From Phocoena phocoena (lineage: Eukaryota > Chordata > Mammalia > Artiodactyla > Phocoenidae), in NCBI RefSeq assembly GCF_963924675.1, contig NC_089221.1, forward strand, positions 6,383,851-6,447,850: a DNA stretch of 64,000 bases. The letters run 5' to 3'. Below are positions 24,275-35,088 of the stretch, one piece after another. Within the stretch, counting starts at the first letter, position 1; each line of letters begins with the position of its first letter. A program made the translations under genes and the position numbers. The notes beneath the pieces were generated by a model. It ran no database searches and was not told where the DNA came from. It was given only the letters and a program-made list of their open reading frames with translations.

Positions 24275-25215
24275 GTCAGTATTGTAAAGTCTATAATTAG
24301 CCTATGACTTCTATGATTAAAAGTGAAAAGGGCAAAGTACTCATATGGAAAGTGTTTTTAGTCAAGAACTAGTGTAATTCTTCGCTCATCTTTGCCTCTA
24401 AAACTACTTTAACTGCGTATGTGTTTTGTAACAATGGATTCAAATATTTATTAAAGAAACACTTGAAATGAATCGCTTGTTTATATGACAAGGGTATTGT
24501 CTACATCACGAGGTTGTATAGGTTAGTCAATGTGGATCAATGTGTGTGTTAGTCCACGATGGACCCCGCCTGGCAGTTAGAAAATTAAATAAAGATAAGG
24601 ATTTTGCTCAAGGCTTTGGATGATAAAAATCTAATGAGAGAAAGTAGGATGAAGATATAAGAAAAAGGGAAAGAAGAAACTTCTGGAAGATTGGCAAGTA
24701 AATGTCATGTATACACTTGTGTGAGTACATTATGTGCAGATATGGTAACTTTGATACAGTAAACACCATTCATCGCATGCAGACAGCTGCTGGCTCTAAC
24801 CCTTCACACCACATGTCAGGCCAGAGCAGGGGCTTAGAGTTCTCATCTCTTTTAACCCTTCCCAAATTCCTGCCAAATGGGTACTACTGCTATTTACAGA
24901 TTAAGAAACTGAAGCTCTGAGGGTTTCTGTAAACTCCCTCCAAATTGCAGGCTGGTAAATAGCGCAGAGAGCAGCAAGACACACCTCTGAATTGTCAAAA
25001 CCAATATCATAACATCAAGGAGATCGAGTTTATTAATGTTTACTCACAATAACCTCCCTAAAACCCCAGTTTCACCTTCAGAGACAAACTTCCAACTGAC
25101 TAGAGGGTTGATCTGGAGACAAATGTATGACAAGAGGGACGAACTGTGTGGTGATGGGACAGGGACGGCACAAGGAAGAGGTTAAAAAAATGTGTACAAA
25201 GAACACTGAGTTCAG
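24275..25215 (+). other. ADCY2: Intron with a MIR
   Basis: Holds the MIR at 24770-24975. The remainder is unrecognised AT-rich intron. Confidence 0.7.
24770..24975 (-). mobile_element. MIR SINE, antisense
   Basis: 'tttacagattaagaaactgaagctctgag' interrupted by small changes is the MIR core in reverse orientation, preceded by the 'tttaacccttcccaa'-like body. It is an old, diverged copy. Confidence 0.75.
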
Positions 25216-25404
25216 CTCGGTGCTCTGTGGTGACCTAGATGGGCAGGATGGAGGTGGGTGGGAGGGAGGCCCGAGAGAGAGGGGATAGATGTATACTTAT
25301 AGCTGATTCATTTCGTTGTACAGCAGAAACTAACACCACGTTGTAAAGCAACTATACCCCCAATTAAAAAAGAAAAAAAAAAAAAGAAAGAACATTGCGT
25401 TCAG
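25198..25404 (+). repeat. 18-bp target-site duplication around a short L1
   Basis: AAAGAACACTGAGTTCAG (25198-25215) and AAAGAACATTGCGTTCAG (25387-25404) match at 16 of 18 positions. Confidence 0.88.
25216..25386 (+). mobile_element. Very short 5'-truncated L1 3' end
   Basis: About 170 bp of L1 3' UTR: 'gctctgtggtgacctagat', a G-rich stretch near 25246-25270, then 'gctgattcatttcgttgta' and an A-rich tail. Both ends are defined by the duplication. Confidence 0.92.
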
Positions 25405-25805
25405 GCAAAGAACGCCAAAACACAGATATTCAGGGCCATTTAGCATCAGAAAACCCCCAATCGCTTTAGGAAAAAACACAACCATCAAGAACACATTGAA
25501 ACAGATCAGCATATTCTGTCTAAGAATCAACTTTATAAAAACATCCCCTAAAATAGCTATTATTTTTCCCTAAGTTTCAAATACAGGTAAGTTTTGTTGT
25601 CTGAAAAAAAAATCATTTGGCTCCAACAGCTCATAGCACTGAATACCAGTCACTGAAGGAATGAGAGTAGGAACCAGGAAAGTGAAGGGCATGATGTTAG
25701 AGGAATCTGCTTACTCAAGGGAGGCTTCTTGGTGGGCAGAGCAGGAAGGTGGGAGGCTGTGCACCTGTGCCCCGCCAGGTGTAATGCTTTGTTTCTCACC
25801 CCAAG
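25405..25805 (+). other. ADCY2: Intron before the sixth exon
   Basis: No element recognised. The acceptor is 'gtttctcaccccaag'. Confidence 0.75.
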
Positions 25806-25982
25806 GGAGAACGACGGAGCCCCCAGCACCTCTTCAGACCTCGATCCACCCTCGATGGAGCCAAGATGAGGGCTTCCGTCCGCATGACCCGGTACCTGGA
25901 GTCCTGGGGGGCGGCCAAGCCCTTTGCACACCTGCATCACAGAGACAGCATGACCACGGAGAACGGCAAGATCAGCACCACG
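25806..25982 (+). CDS. ADCY2: ADCY2 internal exon: C1b linker
   Basis: The exon is 177 nt, 59 whole codons, from GERRSPQHLFRPR to ENGKISTT, phase 0 at both ends, followed by 'gtacgc'. It encodes the first part of the C1b linker between the C1a catalytic fold and membrane span 7, a region that differs strongly between cyclase subtypes and supports the ADCY2 call. It is rich in Arg and Ser/Thr; the RRSP near the start looks like a possible basophilic kinase site, which is inference. An unrelated open frame overlaps this exon (25661-26140) but is not the coding frame. Confidence 0.97.
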
Positions 25983-26889
25983 GTACGCCCTCCCCATGCC
26001 CTAGCGCTGGGCGAAAGCTAGTTGCCCAAAAGGCATCTCCTGCCAAAGTAACTTTTGTCTGTAATGAGGCAAGCTCACTATCTCCGACTTCTCAGATTGG
26101 CATTCTCAGATATTCCTTACAGATATCAGGTTATCAATGAGCACCAACCCCGCATTGCTAAGGGTTTTAACCTAGAGTGATTTTACATTATAACCTTATT
26201 ACCCAAGACTCTAATTTACAACTGACAGTAGCAACTGAATACAGCTGAACTCTTTTTTTAAATCCAGGTTTGTGTTTTGCTTCTGCTATTATGAAGTACA
26301 ATAGAAAGCCCGAGCATCTTAATAAGAGAACAAATGAAGGCATGATGTCCTTGGAATTTGAGTGGCATCAATAAAACTGTCTCTTCATCACCCAGAGGTT
26401 CAGGCTGTGTCAGAAGCAATGTACATTCTATTTTGGATATCCTTATTTACATCATCCTTACTTCCAACAGAGAATAAAGTCCCAACGCTTCTTGCAACAG
26501 GGACATTCTCAATAAGATAGCTGAAGTGCAGATAAACAATAGAAAAACTCATAAGAGGAGAGAAAAGTAAACACAGTTGAGCACTTAGAATAATCCCAAT
26601 GGTATAGTTAGATTTTAAAACAGTCTCTGAGTAAAATTTCATGCAGAATGGCATTAATTGTTTTAGGGATGCATTTGAGGTAAAGAAAGAAAATGGGATG
26701 TTACATAATTCTTATTAGCTGATGAGAAAAAGAAACATACCAGGCTGTCAGGTAAAAGTGGACATTTCACAATCACACACCCAAGCCCAAAAGGCAGGGG
26801 CTCAGCATTCTTGTTTTGTCTCAGTTATATCTCTTCTCTCAACTTCCTTTGTTCTTTTTCAACTGAAAAATAAACGATCTGACAGAAGA
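25983..26889 (+). other. ADCY2: Intron, nothing recognised
   Basis: About 900 bp of AT-rich intron after the C1b exon. Confidence 0.7.
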
Positions 26890-27845
26890 TCATGATCCAT
26901 CAGTCAGTCAACAAGGGAGACCACCAGGGCAAGTCCTAGAGGAGTTTGCATTCTGTTGGAAAGAGAGAGACCCTAAGTCGGACGCAAATGAACAAACAAG
27001 ATCACTCCAGGTGCCTGCTCAGGGCCATGATGAAGAGAAAATGGAGTATCGTCTTTGGGAGTGAATGGTGTGGCTACTCTGGATGGGGCGGCTGGGAACA
27101 TCTCGGAGAAGGGGAGAAGTCGGTAGCAAGTCAAATTCTGTGGCCCTGAGGTGGAAATGAATTGGCATCTTTGAGGGCAGAGAGAAGGCTGGTGTGGCTG
27201 CAGCGTCATCAGCCATAAAGCAAAGGGAGATCATCAGGGCGAGAGGCTCTAAGTCATCATGTATAATTTATTCTGATTGTGATGGGAAGTCATTAGAGGG
27301 TCTTACCCAAGGGGAGGGCATAGTATAATTAATGCTCTGGGTAATGGAGCAAGAATGCAGTGTTCCAAGGGAGGAACATGGTGCCCTCTTACGCTAAGAT
27401 TTTAGTAGTGGAAACAGTGAGAAGCAAACTCAGGTTATAATTTGAAAGTGGAACATATAAGACTTGGTGATGGAGTGGATATGTGTGAGAAGGAGGATCA
27501 AGGAGGAATACACACTTTTTTGGCTGCACCCCTAGAAGAATGATGATGCCATGAACTGAGATGACAAGTACTCGGGGAAAGTCAGGGGATTTCAAATGAA
27601 AAAATCCAGGTTTTGCTAATGGACATCTTCAAATCAGTATGCCTTTTAGACACCGAAGTGCAGCTAGGAAGTTGGCAGTGGGTGTGCGAGTCTGGAACTC
27701 AGGGAAGAGGTCCCAGATGGAGATGTGGATGTGAGAAGCATCTGGCTTTAGATGATATTTGAAGCCATGGAGCTGGATGAGATCATAAGAAGAGAAAAGA
27801 TCCAAGGAGGCAGGACTGGGGCAACTGGAACCTTCCAGCAACTAG
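26890..27845 (+). repeat. Unnamed old interspersed repeat, copy 1
   Basis: Shares a series of landmarks with 51215-52260 in the same order: 'gattgtgatgggaagtcatt', a 'tttggctg' tract and a late 'gtctggaactcagggaagag' part. It is strongly diverged with no tail or target duplication. I recognise it as a common old mammalian repeat but cannot name it with safety. Confidence 0.6.
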
Positions 27846-29435
27846 ACCCTGTTAGAGGAAAGGTATCCTAAGACCCTAGGATCTAGTAGTCAGGGAAAGT
27901 CGATGCTTCTATCACTCTTATGAAAAAAGTTGGATAATTTCATCTCAACACTGCATTTATTATTAGTACTAATGGCTAATATCTCTCATCGAGATTTGTT
28001 ATAAACCAAGAGTTGGTCGGTCGGTCGGTCGGTTGGCTGGTTGGTTGGTTTTCAAGAAATAAGAATCAGATCTAAATATTAAAACATGATTTTCTGTGCT
28101 GTTTCATATGTGTACCTGTGAAAATAAGGCCTTGCTTTTCTGGGTGTGTGATGGATGTTGCTGTGGTTGCTAATTTCTTATCAGTCTTTATTGTCTCAGG
28201 ACTTAAGAGCAACTGTCTGCCTTACTGTCTCAGCAAAACACTAAAGGAGAGATTTCAGCCTGACTTTAACCTGCTATTATGTGTTAGTGAAGATGCCTCT
28301 TTCAAGAGAGTTGTTACTGGCTAGAGATTTGAACTTCAGGAAATTGTGTATAAAAACCAGAGGGCCTCTGGGACAAACTCAGTTTTCTTGACCAGCTGGC
28401 CTCCAGTCACAGAGATGGAGCCTAGGGACTGCCTTAGTAGAGACAGAGGACATCTGAGGCTTTGGTTATTAGCACATGAACCCCATAGGACTGTGTCTCT
28501 TACTCAGTTCCAGGAAGATCCCATTGCCATTCTTATTAATACATCCCAGGGTTGAACAATTGTCATAGCCAAAAGTTATTTCTTTTATCTAATCCCCTAT
28601 GCAGAACTTCATTGACTCTTGATTTAACGTTGATAGAGCTGGTAAATAATGCATTGTTTTACTTTATATAGTAAAACTTGGAGTTCAGTTATTTTTTTAA
28701 GACTCACCTTCCCCTAGGCTGAATACATTTCCTGATCTAACCTTGGAGATCAAACAACAAAGTACAGTTTATTTGGAGCCACTTTGTTACAAGTTTTATT
28801 TTAATTATTTTATTTTATTTAAATGTATGAAAGTGAATCTTGTGGTTTTTTAAGTCTATTATTGAACATTTGGCAGTGGAGACCCCCACTGATTAACTCT
28901 GACCAATGTCTGTCTCTGTCATTGACCTTTTTCAGGAACTACCAGCACTCATATGTACATTTCTTCTTTTCGATCAATGATTCTCACTTTCACACACTTA
29001 ACCAACAGTCCCATTTCTTAACAGCCCAGTCAGTGATAAGGATTGACTATAGATTTTTTGATCATGTTTGTGTTTTAAAGCATTTTTTAAATTTCAGTCT
29101 GATGCCAAACTACATTTTCCCATAATTTGTCTACAGTAACTTTAATAACAGTCCTCTGCAGGCATTGTTTGAAATCATATCTGCAAATATCAGGATGGAA
29201 ATTTGAAAAATTCAAACCACAATCCTGACACCAGAGTTTACAGATTACAAAAAAATTCTAAATATAAATTGAATTTTTAATCATGTTTCACATTTATAAT
29301 TAAGCTCTTTCTCTCCTCATGGGTAGTTATTTGTTACCTAAATGATATTTTCCATGACAGAAGAAATATACATCATTATCCCTGAAAGATTCTTAAAGTA
29401 TGTTTTTGGCAACTAATACTATTTTTTTTTAATAG
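27846..29435 (+). other. ADCY2: Intron before the 44-nt exon
   Basis: Holds a TCGG/TTGG tetranucleotide repeat at 28013-28050; otherwise nothing recognised. The acceptor 'ctattttttttttaatag' has a long T tract. Confidence 0.75.
28013..28050. repeat. TCGG/TTGG tetranucleotide repeat
   Basis: A run of four or so TCGG units is followed by TTGG-type units with one C variant. The TTGG units are what CpG deamination of TCGG would give. Confidence 0.92.
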
Positions 29436-29479
29436 GATGTACCAATGGGTCAGCATAATTTTCAAAGTCGCACCTTAAG
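29436..29479 (+). CDS. ADCY2: ADCY2 internal small exon (44 nt), C1b
   Basis: Fourteen codons, DVPMGQHNFQSRTL, plus AG of an arginine codon completed in the next exon, between 'tttttaatag' and 'gtatag'. The start phase (0) and end phase fit both neighbours exactly. It lies in the C1b linker. At 44 nt it is the smallest exon here; skipping it would shift the frame. Confidence 0.95.
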
Positions 29480-29900
29480 GTATAGTATATGTGTATACAT
29501 TCCACTTTCTAATTTTTTAAAGGCTTAATTGTTTTTTATTTATTCCTGAAAGTAATTATCATCAATTATAGTAATTTTGAAGTCTACTTCTTGCGAAAAA
29601 AGTGCAGCTACTTGTGAAAGCCCCTACTAAATTGCTTTCAGCTTCTAAAAATAGGATTATTGGTGTCATTTTATTAGAGTTAAAAGAGGGAAAAGGAAAA
29701 CACTGCCTAGTAAACACTTTAGAACTTTAAATTGTTTTCTTAAAATGATTCTTCTTCGTATTAATCTGTAGTAAAAAATTGAACTTTCTTAAAATGAGTA
29801 ACTTACTTAAAATGATGTTTGTGGGGTTGAATCCTAGAAATAAAAGCAAGGTTAAGTCCAGCCTTCCTATAGTGAAAAGAAGTGCAGCCCACCCTGCTCA
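29480..29900 (+). other. ADCY2: Intron, nothing recognised
   Basis: AT-rich intron up to the target duplication of the CHR SINE. Confidence 0.7.
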
Positions 29901-29915
29901 AAAAAAGAAAAATTG

Positions 29916-30110
29916 GTGCTTCCCTGGCGGCACAGTGGTTGAGAGTCCGCTTGCCGATGCAGGGGAAATGGGTTCATGCCCCGGTCCAGGAGGATCCCAC
30001 ATGCCACGGAGCGGCTGGGCCCGTGAGCCATGGCCGCTGAGCCTGCGTGTCCAGAGCCTGTGCTCCGCAACGGGAGAGGCCACAACAGTGAGAGGCCCGT
30101 GTACCGCAAA
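29916..30110 (+). mobile_element. CHR-type SINE with clear target duplication
   Basis: Full 210-bp class element beginning 'gtgcttccctggcggcac'. AAAAAAGAAAAATTG occurs at 29901-29915 and again at 30111-30125, where it merges with the A tail. The duplication is exact. Confidence 0.94.
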
Positions 30111-30125
30111 AAAAAAAGAAAAATT

Positions 30126-33100
30126 GCTTCCACAAAGGCCTGTAGGTCCCTGTTGCCATCTTCACAAGATCACAGACAGACACTAACCCTTTTCCTTGTC
30201 TGTGTTCCTCTAGCTTTGGAGCTCAGAGTCTTACTTTTGCGTTGGTTTGGGAGCTAAGTACTTCTTACTGAAGATGTTAGGATAATTAATGAAAGGCCCC
30301 AAACTTGAGTCAGCTTTTCTTTCCCCACAGAGACGTGAGTTTATCCCTGTAGAAAACGCATTGCCTGAAAGTAGTTAGATCATTCCCTGCCAGATCTTTA
30401 GGGCACACTGTTTCAGACCCCTCTATGTTACTTTATTTTTGTTGTAATGAGCTCTAATTTGTATTTTGTGTAAAATTTGAAATTTTAACATTGACATATA
30501 ACACTTAGAGCTCTATGTTATAAGGAAAATTGGGTTCTTGGGCTTTTGAAATGTTATTTTTTAAGTGGCAAATACCAAATTAAAGAGAGCTTAAGGTAAT
30601 TTAAGAAATATTTGGGACCTGTCACATATCTTGAGAAGGCTTGACTCTTCAGGCCAATAAGAGACTAGCACATCTGCAAACAACTGTCTACAGAATTTCA
30701 TGGACGTCCTTTCGCCTTATATGTGCTATGTCCTCTCATCTGTTTAGTGGGAAATACCTCGTGTAGTGCCAGTATGATGTGGGCAGTGTATTTGGGGATG
30801 AGTGCTGTCTGAAAGACAGTGATCAGAAGCTGTCAGTTTTATCTGTACCAGGCATATGGGAAACCTAATTTCATCCCTACAGGGTTACTCCAAGGTAGAT
30901 GAAATTGCCATTATCATTTTAGGAGGGAAGAAACCAAGGTGCTGGGTTAGGAGGTGACCAGAGTCACATGACTGTGGAGGCGAGGCCATGGTTATGCTCA
31001 GGGTCTGTGACACCAAAACCTGTGTTCGTAGCTGCTCTCCTGTCCTGCCTGCCCTCCTAAGAGCTTCCTCCACATCTACTCCACTTCCCTCCATGGTGGT
31101 TGATCTTTGGTGACCCCAAGCCTCACAGAGAGAGCTCAGCTTTCAAATCAGCCTCACCTGGGACTTCCTTTGTACGTCCTGCCTATATAACATGGCCAAG
31201 GTCCTAAAACCTCTCTGAGCCCACAGCCTGGCAGTGAGTGGGCATCACAGGGCAGTGAAGCATCATCTGAGATGAAGCAGGACCTCTTCCATGGCTCTTT
31301 AGATACAGCGGCCCAGGCCTGGGGGTGGGACAGGTCGGGGAAGGAGCTCAGGAGGAAGAATGGAGAGGAATTGGAAAGAGGGGTTGGGGACACTCAGTAC
31401 TGGGGAAGCCAACGGTAGGGCAAGAATGAGGACAAGAAGGTCAAAAATGCTGAAACGTTGAAAGTCTGAGGAATAAAGCCCTGCTTGATGAATTAAGAAC
31501 TCCTCGTGGGGAGATGATCAGCCCCAAGGGTCTCCTATCACTTCTGTAGCGGAGGTCACAAAACTGTGGAGACAAGGAAACTGTCTACATGTTAAGAGCT
31601 GTTAGCCAGAAAATCAGTGAATACAAAGGGTGCATAATAATATGCATTTATGGGCTACTTCATGTGCCACATTTACTGCATTGAGCACTGCACAGGCATT
31701 ATCTAAGCTAATCCTAAAACAGACTCACAACGACAATGCCATTGTTAGCACCCTGGACATATGATTGAAGGGTTAAATTTTCTTGTGAGCTCAAGGCACC
31801 GACACTGTTCCTTCTCACACTTGGAGACACTTTTTGAAAGAGAAAGCCACCAAACTGAAGTCAGGAATCTCAACACTTGGCATAGGGCTGATTAAAAGAA
31901 AAAGAAGAGTCTAAAATGAAGGTAGCACCTCAGCCATAAGTGAGAAGGAGCCATCTTAGATGATTGCTAAGATGCCATGCTTTTTTTAAAAGAAGGATCA
32001 AAATTAATTTGCCTTCCAATTTAGCTTGGAATTTGGCATGCTAAAACCTCTTAATTCCATTGGCTTAGTGTCTACAGGTGTATCACTTAATATCGTTCTG
32101 TTTTTGAACCAAAACTGCCCTTAGCCTGTTTAAAGAAAGCAGGACCTGAAAGTGTGAATCCACAAACAATGATATAATGTAGGTAGATTACCCATCCATC
32201 TCATTAATGATAATTCCATGAGGTTTAATTACAGATAAATATGACATTGCACACTTAATACTATTCTTATCTATATATAGAGGCAGTTCTAAACTCAGAA
32301 AAGTATTATTTTTATTCCAGAGTAGGAGGTCTATTCAGTGAGTAATTTAACCAACCACAAGACAAAGACTAGGGGACTAGGTGACTCGGACACCCAGACT
32401 CAGGTGCAGGCTCGGTCAGGACAGTTCGGGAAGGGCCAGATGTGCTTATACTCTTTGCAGTAGATGTTTAACTTTTAAAAACAAGTATTATTTTGATTTT
32501 CTCCTTGACATCATTCTCATGCTAATTGTCAAATTAACCTTGGAGAACTCATTCTTATCTTGGCACAATTTATTTGCAAAACATTTTATATTATGACTGA
32601 AGATTATTTACTTCCAAGATCAAGTGAGCGGTCTGCACATATAAGTGGGGTTTTCTGTGAATAGCGCTTTCCAAAACTGAGGAACATTTAAATACATGCC
32701 ATGAAGCTTTGACGTGTCTCAAGTAAGACTTTAGTTCTGAAAATTCTTGAAAATTGACCAAGGAAAGCATAAAATAGGAATGATTATTTTGTCAACCACA
32801 CCAAGTTTTTACAAGGGGATTTCCAAAGCCAGTATGTTCTGTCATAATATAAAGTTTATAAAGGCAGCAATTCAAGGGCTAGTGCATCTCTTGGGACAGA
32901 AATTTTCTTTTATCTCAGACACCAAGGACATATCTTTCAGTGTTGCTTTTTAATTTCACTCTGAGTAGTAAGGCAACATTTTACTGCACCAAAAACTCTA
33001 GCCAATTCCTTCAACCCACAGAGTGGCTATATGTTAATAGAGAAAAGGCTGCACATAGACTGTTTCCTTTTAAAAAAAAAAATCAGTTAACAGAATCAGA

Positions 33101-33186
33101 CAGAGATTTTGGCATCATAGACACACAGGCTTACTGTTTAGTTTAGTAATAATATTCTTACCCAAAATATTTCCTCCTTCATGTAG
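30126..33186 (+). other. ADCY2: Intron with weak MIR traces
   Basis: About 3 kb. A probable MIR relative lies at 31640-31790; nothing else was recognised. The acceptor 'tcctccttcatgtag' precedes the exon at 33187. Confidence 0.7.
31640..31790 (-). mobile_element. Probable MIR-family SINE, antisense
   Basis: 'gagcactgcacaggcattatctaa' broken by changes, then 'aatcctaaaacagactcac', resembles the antisense core of a MIRb/MIR3-type element. Low divergence support; boundaries approximate. Confidence 0.5.
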
Positions 33187-33267
33187 AACCAAGTCACAAA
33201 AGAAGAGATTTGAAGAGGAATTAAATGAAAGGATGATTCAAGCAATTGATGGAATCAATGCACAAAA
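33187..33267 (+). CDS. ADCY2: ADCY2 internal exon: charged C1b helix
   Basis: The exon is 81 nt: one base completing arginine, 26 codons (TKSQKKRFEEELNERMIQAI ... INAQ), then AA of a lysine codon before 'gtgagt'. The KKRFEEELNERM segment is strongly charged and probably helical, close to the point where the linker returns to the membrane. The length is divisible by three with equal phases at both ends, so an isoform without it would stay in frame. Confidence 0.97.
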
Positions 33268-34039
33268 GTGAGTACTTTTAAATTATCATTCCTCTCTTAT
33301 TTCAATCCTATTATTTGAAAATAATGACATGTTTTCCAGAAGAAGTTCCCACCAAACTCTGTCATACTTATCATGACAAAGCCAAGTTTTCTGAGACAGT
33401 TCATTCATTTCACCACAAGCCTCCTTAATAATAGCTTTGGTTAGTAGTATTTCATCTTTAAAAAAATTTTTAACTCTGCCTAATCCTCCCCAAGTAAATT
33501 ACTGATAAACAACATGATACATAATTATAGAGAGAAAATTAGAGCATAGTGTGTTCAGTAGCATATTTTTTAAAGATCAGTAGATTCCACATGGGAAAAT
33601 CATTAAGTTGTAATGTGTGACACTATTCAAAATGCATTCATCCCCCCACCCTGAAAAATCAGAGAATGTGGAGGTACCTGTGTTCTAAATCCTGGAAGGG
33701 GGTCTTGAGCATTAGAATCTGAATTCATGGAGGCAGCAGGAGGAAGACCAATTCTTTGGAGGCCAAAATATCACTCAGTCTATAAAGCCAAGAATTGATA
33801 TTGTAGTTTTAAATGGTCCAAAAAGGCAGGAGACAAGATTTAAAGAAGGTGGTGGCTTTCATGGCTTGCACAGAATGATTACATTCACCGGCCTTGGAAT
33901 TCTCCTTAGGTGTGTGTGCCATGGCTGACCTCATGAAGGGCAGGAGGTAAACAACTCAGTGTGTTTCCTGGTACTCATTAGATGCTCCATAAATGTTTAT
34001 TGAATAAAACTGCGGTGAAAACCTTAGTGGATCCAAATG
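33268..34039 (+). other. ADCY2: Intron, nothing recognised
   Basis: About 770 bp up to the CHR SINE target duplication. Confidence 0.7.
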
Positions 34040-34052
34040 AAAAGGTTTTATG

Positions 34053-34265
34053 CGGGGCTTCCCTGGTGGCGCAGTGGTTGAGAGTCCGCCTGCCGATGCA
34101 GGGGACACGGGTTCGTGCCCCGGTCCGGGAAGATCCCACATGCCACGGAGCGGCTGGACCCGTGAGCCATGGCCGCTGAGCCTGCGCGTCCGGAGCCTGT
34201 GCTCCACAACGGGAGAGGCCACAACAGTGAGAGGCCCGCATACCGCAAAAAAAAAAAAAAAAAAA
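34053..34265 (+). mobile_element. Young CHR-type SINE
   Basis: Little-decayed element: 'cttccctggtggcgcagtgg' to 'aggcccgcataccgc' and an A tail of more than 20 nt. AAAAGGTTTTATG at 34040-34052 is repeated exactly at 34266-34278. Many CpG sites survive, which suggests relatively recent insertion. Confidence 0.96.
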
Positions 34266-34278
34266 AAAAGGTTTTATG

Positions 34279-34440
34279 TGAAAGTTTTCATCTTTATGGA
34301 AACCTATTTAATTTTTATCAAGAAAGTTGACTCATGGAAAGTGTAAATGATTTTCACCTTGAACTGTGCCTCCAAAATTAAGTTACACAGCTTTGCAAAA
34401 TGCATACCTCTTCTAGACTGTGCTTTGCAAGTGTGCATCT
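34279..34440 (+). other. ADCY2: Short intron stretch before the minisatellite
   Basis: Single-copy-looking sequence; nothing recognised. Confidence 0.7.
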
Positions 34441-35088
34441 CAGAATATTTCCAGTACTTATGGAGGAATCGCATGAGTGTATGTGTGTATGTGGTGTGTG
34501 TATGTGTGGAGTTCCATACAGAATATTTCCAGTACTTATGGAGGAATCGCATGAGTGTATGTATGTGTGTATGTGGTGTGTGTATGTGTGGAGTTCCATA
34601 CAGAATATTTCCAGTACTTATGGAGGAATCGCATGAGTGTATGTGTGTATGTGGTGTGTGTATGTGTGGAGTTCCATACAGAATATTTCCAGTACTTATG
34701 GAGGAATCGCATGAGTGTATGTATGTGTGTATGTGGTGTGTGTATGTGTGGAGTTCCATACAGAATATTTCCAGTACTTATGGAGGAATCGCATGAGTGT
34801 ATGTATGTGTGTATGTGGTGTGTGTATGTGTGGAGTTCCATACAGAATATTTCCAGTACTTATGGAGGAATCGCATGAGTGTATGTATGTGTGTATGTGG
34901 TGTGTGTATGTGTGGAGTTCCATACAGAATATTTCCAGTACTTATGGAGGAATCGCATGAGTGTATGTATGTGTGTATGTGGTGTGTGTATGTGTGGAGT
35001 TCCATACAGAATATTTCCAGTACTTATGGAGGAATCGCATGAGTGTATGTATGTGTGTATGTGGTGTGTGTATGTGTGGAGTTCCATA
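34441..35088. repeat. 78/82-bp minisatellite, eight copies
   Basis: Eight head-to-tail units start at 34441, 34519, 34601, 34679, 34761, 34843, 34925 and 35007. Their lengths are 78, 82, 78, 82, 82, 82, 82 and 82 bp. The only difference I find is one extra TATG in the long form; the rest appears identical. Each unit joins a 40-bp non-repetitive part ('cagaatatttccagtactta' onwards) to a TG-rich half. A partial next unit is not evident after 35088. Confidence 0.97.

Noticed and set aside
25661..26140. 159-codon open frame overlapping an ADCY2 exon.
   Set aside because: It uses a different frame from the ADCY2 coding frame and crosses both splice sites.
29867..30257. Open frames on both strands within the CHR SINE.
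   Set aside because: The same frames recur in every CHR copy of the window, so they reflect the repeat sequence.
34053..34265. tRNA gene signal in the CHR SINEs (A and B box-like sequence).
   Set aside because: These are tRNA-derived retroposons with SINE bodies and A tails; no intact cloverleaf with a mature 3' end is present.
34441..35088. Regularly spaced repeats resembling a CRISPR array.
   Set aside because: The units are directly adjacent and identical throughout, with no variable spacers, and the host is a mammal.
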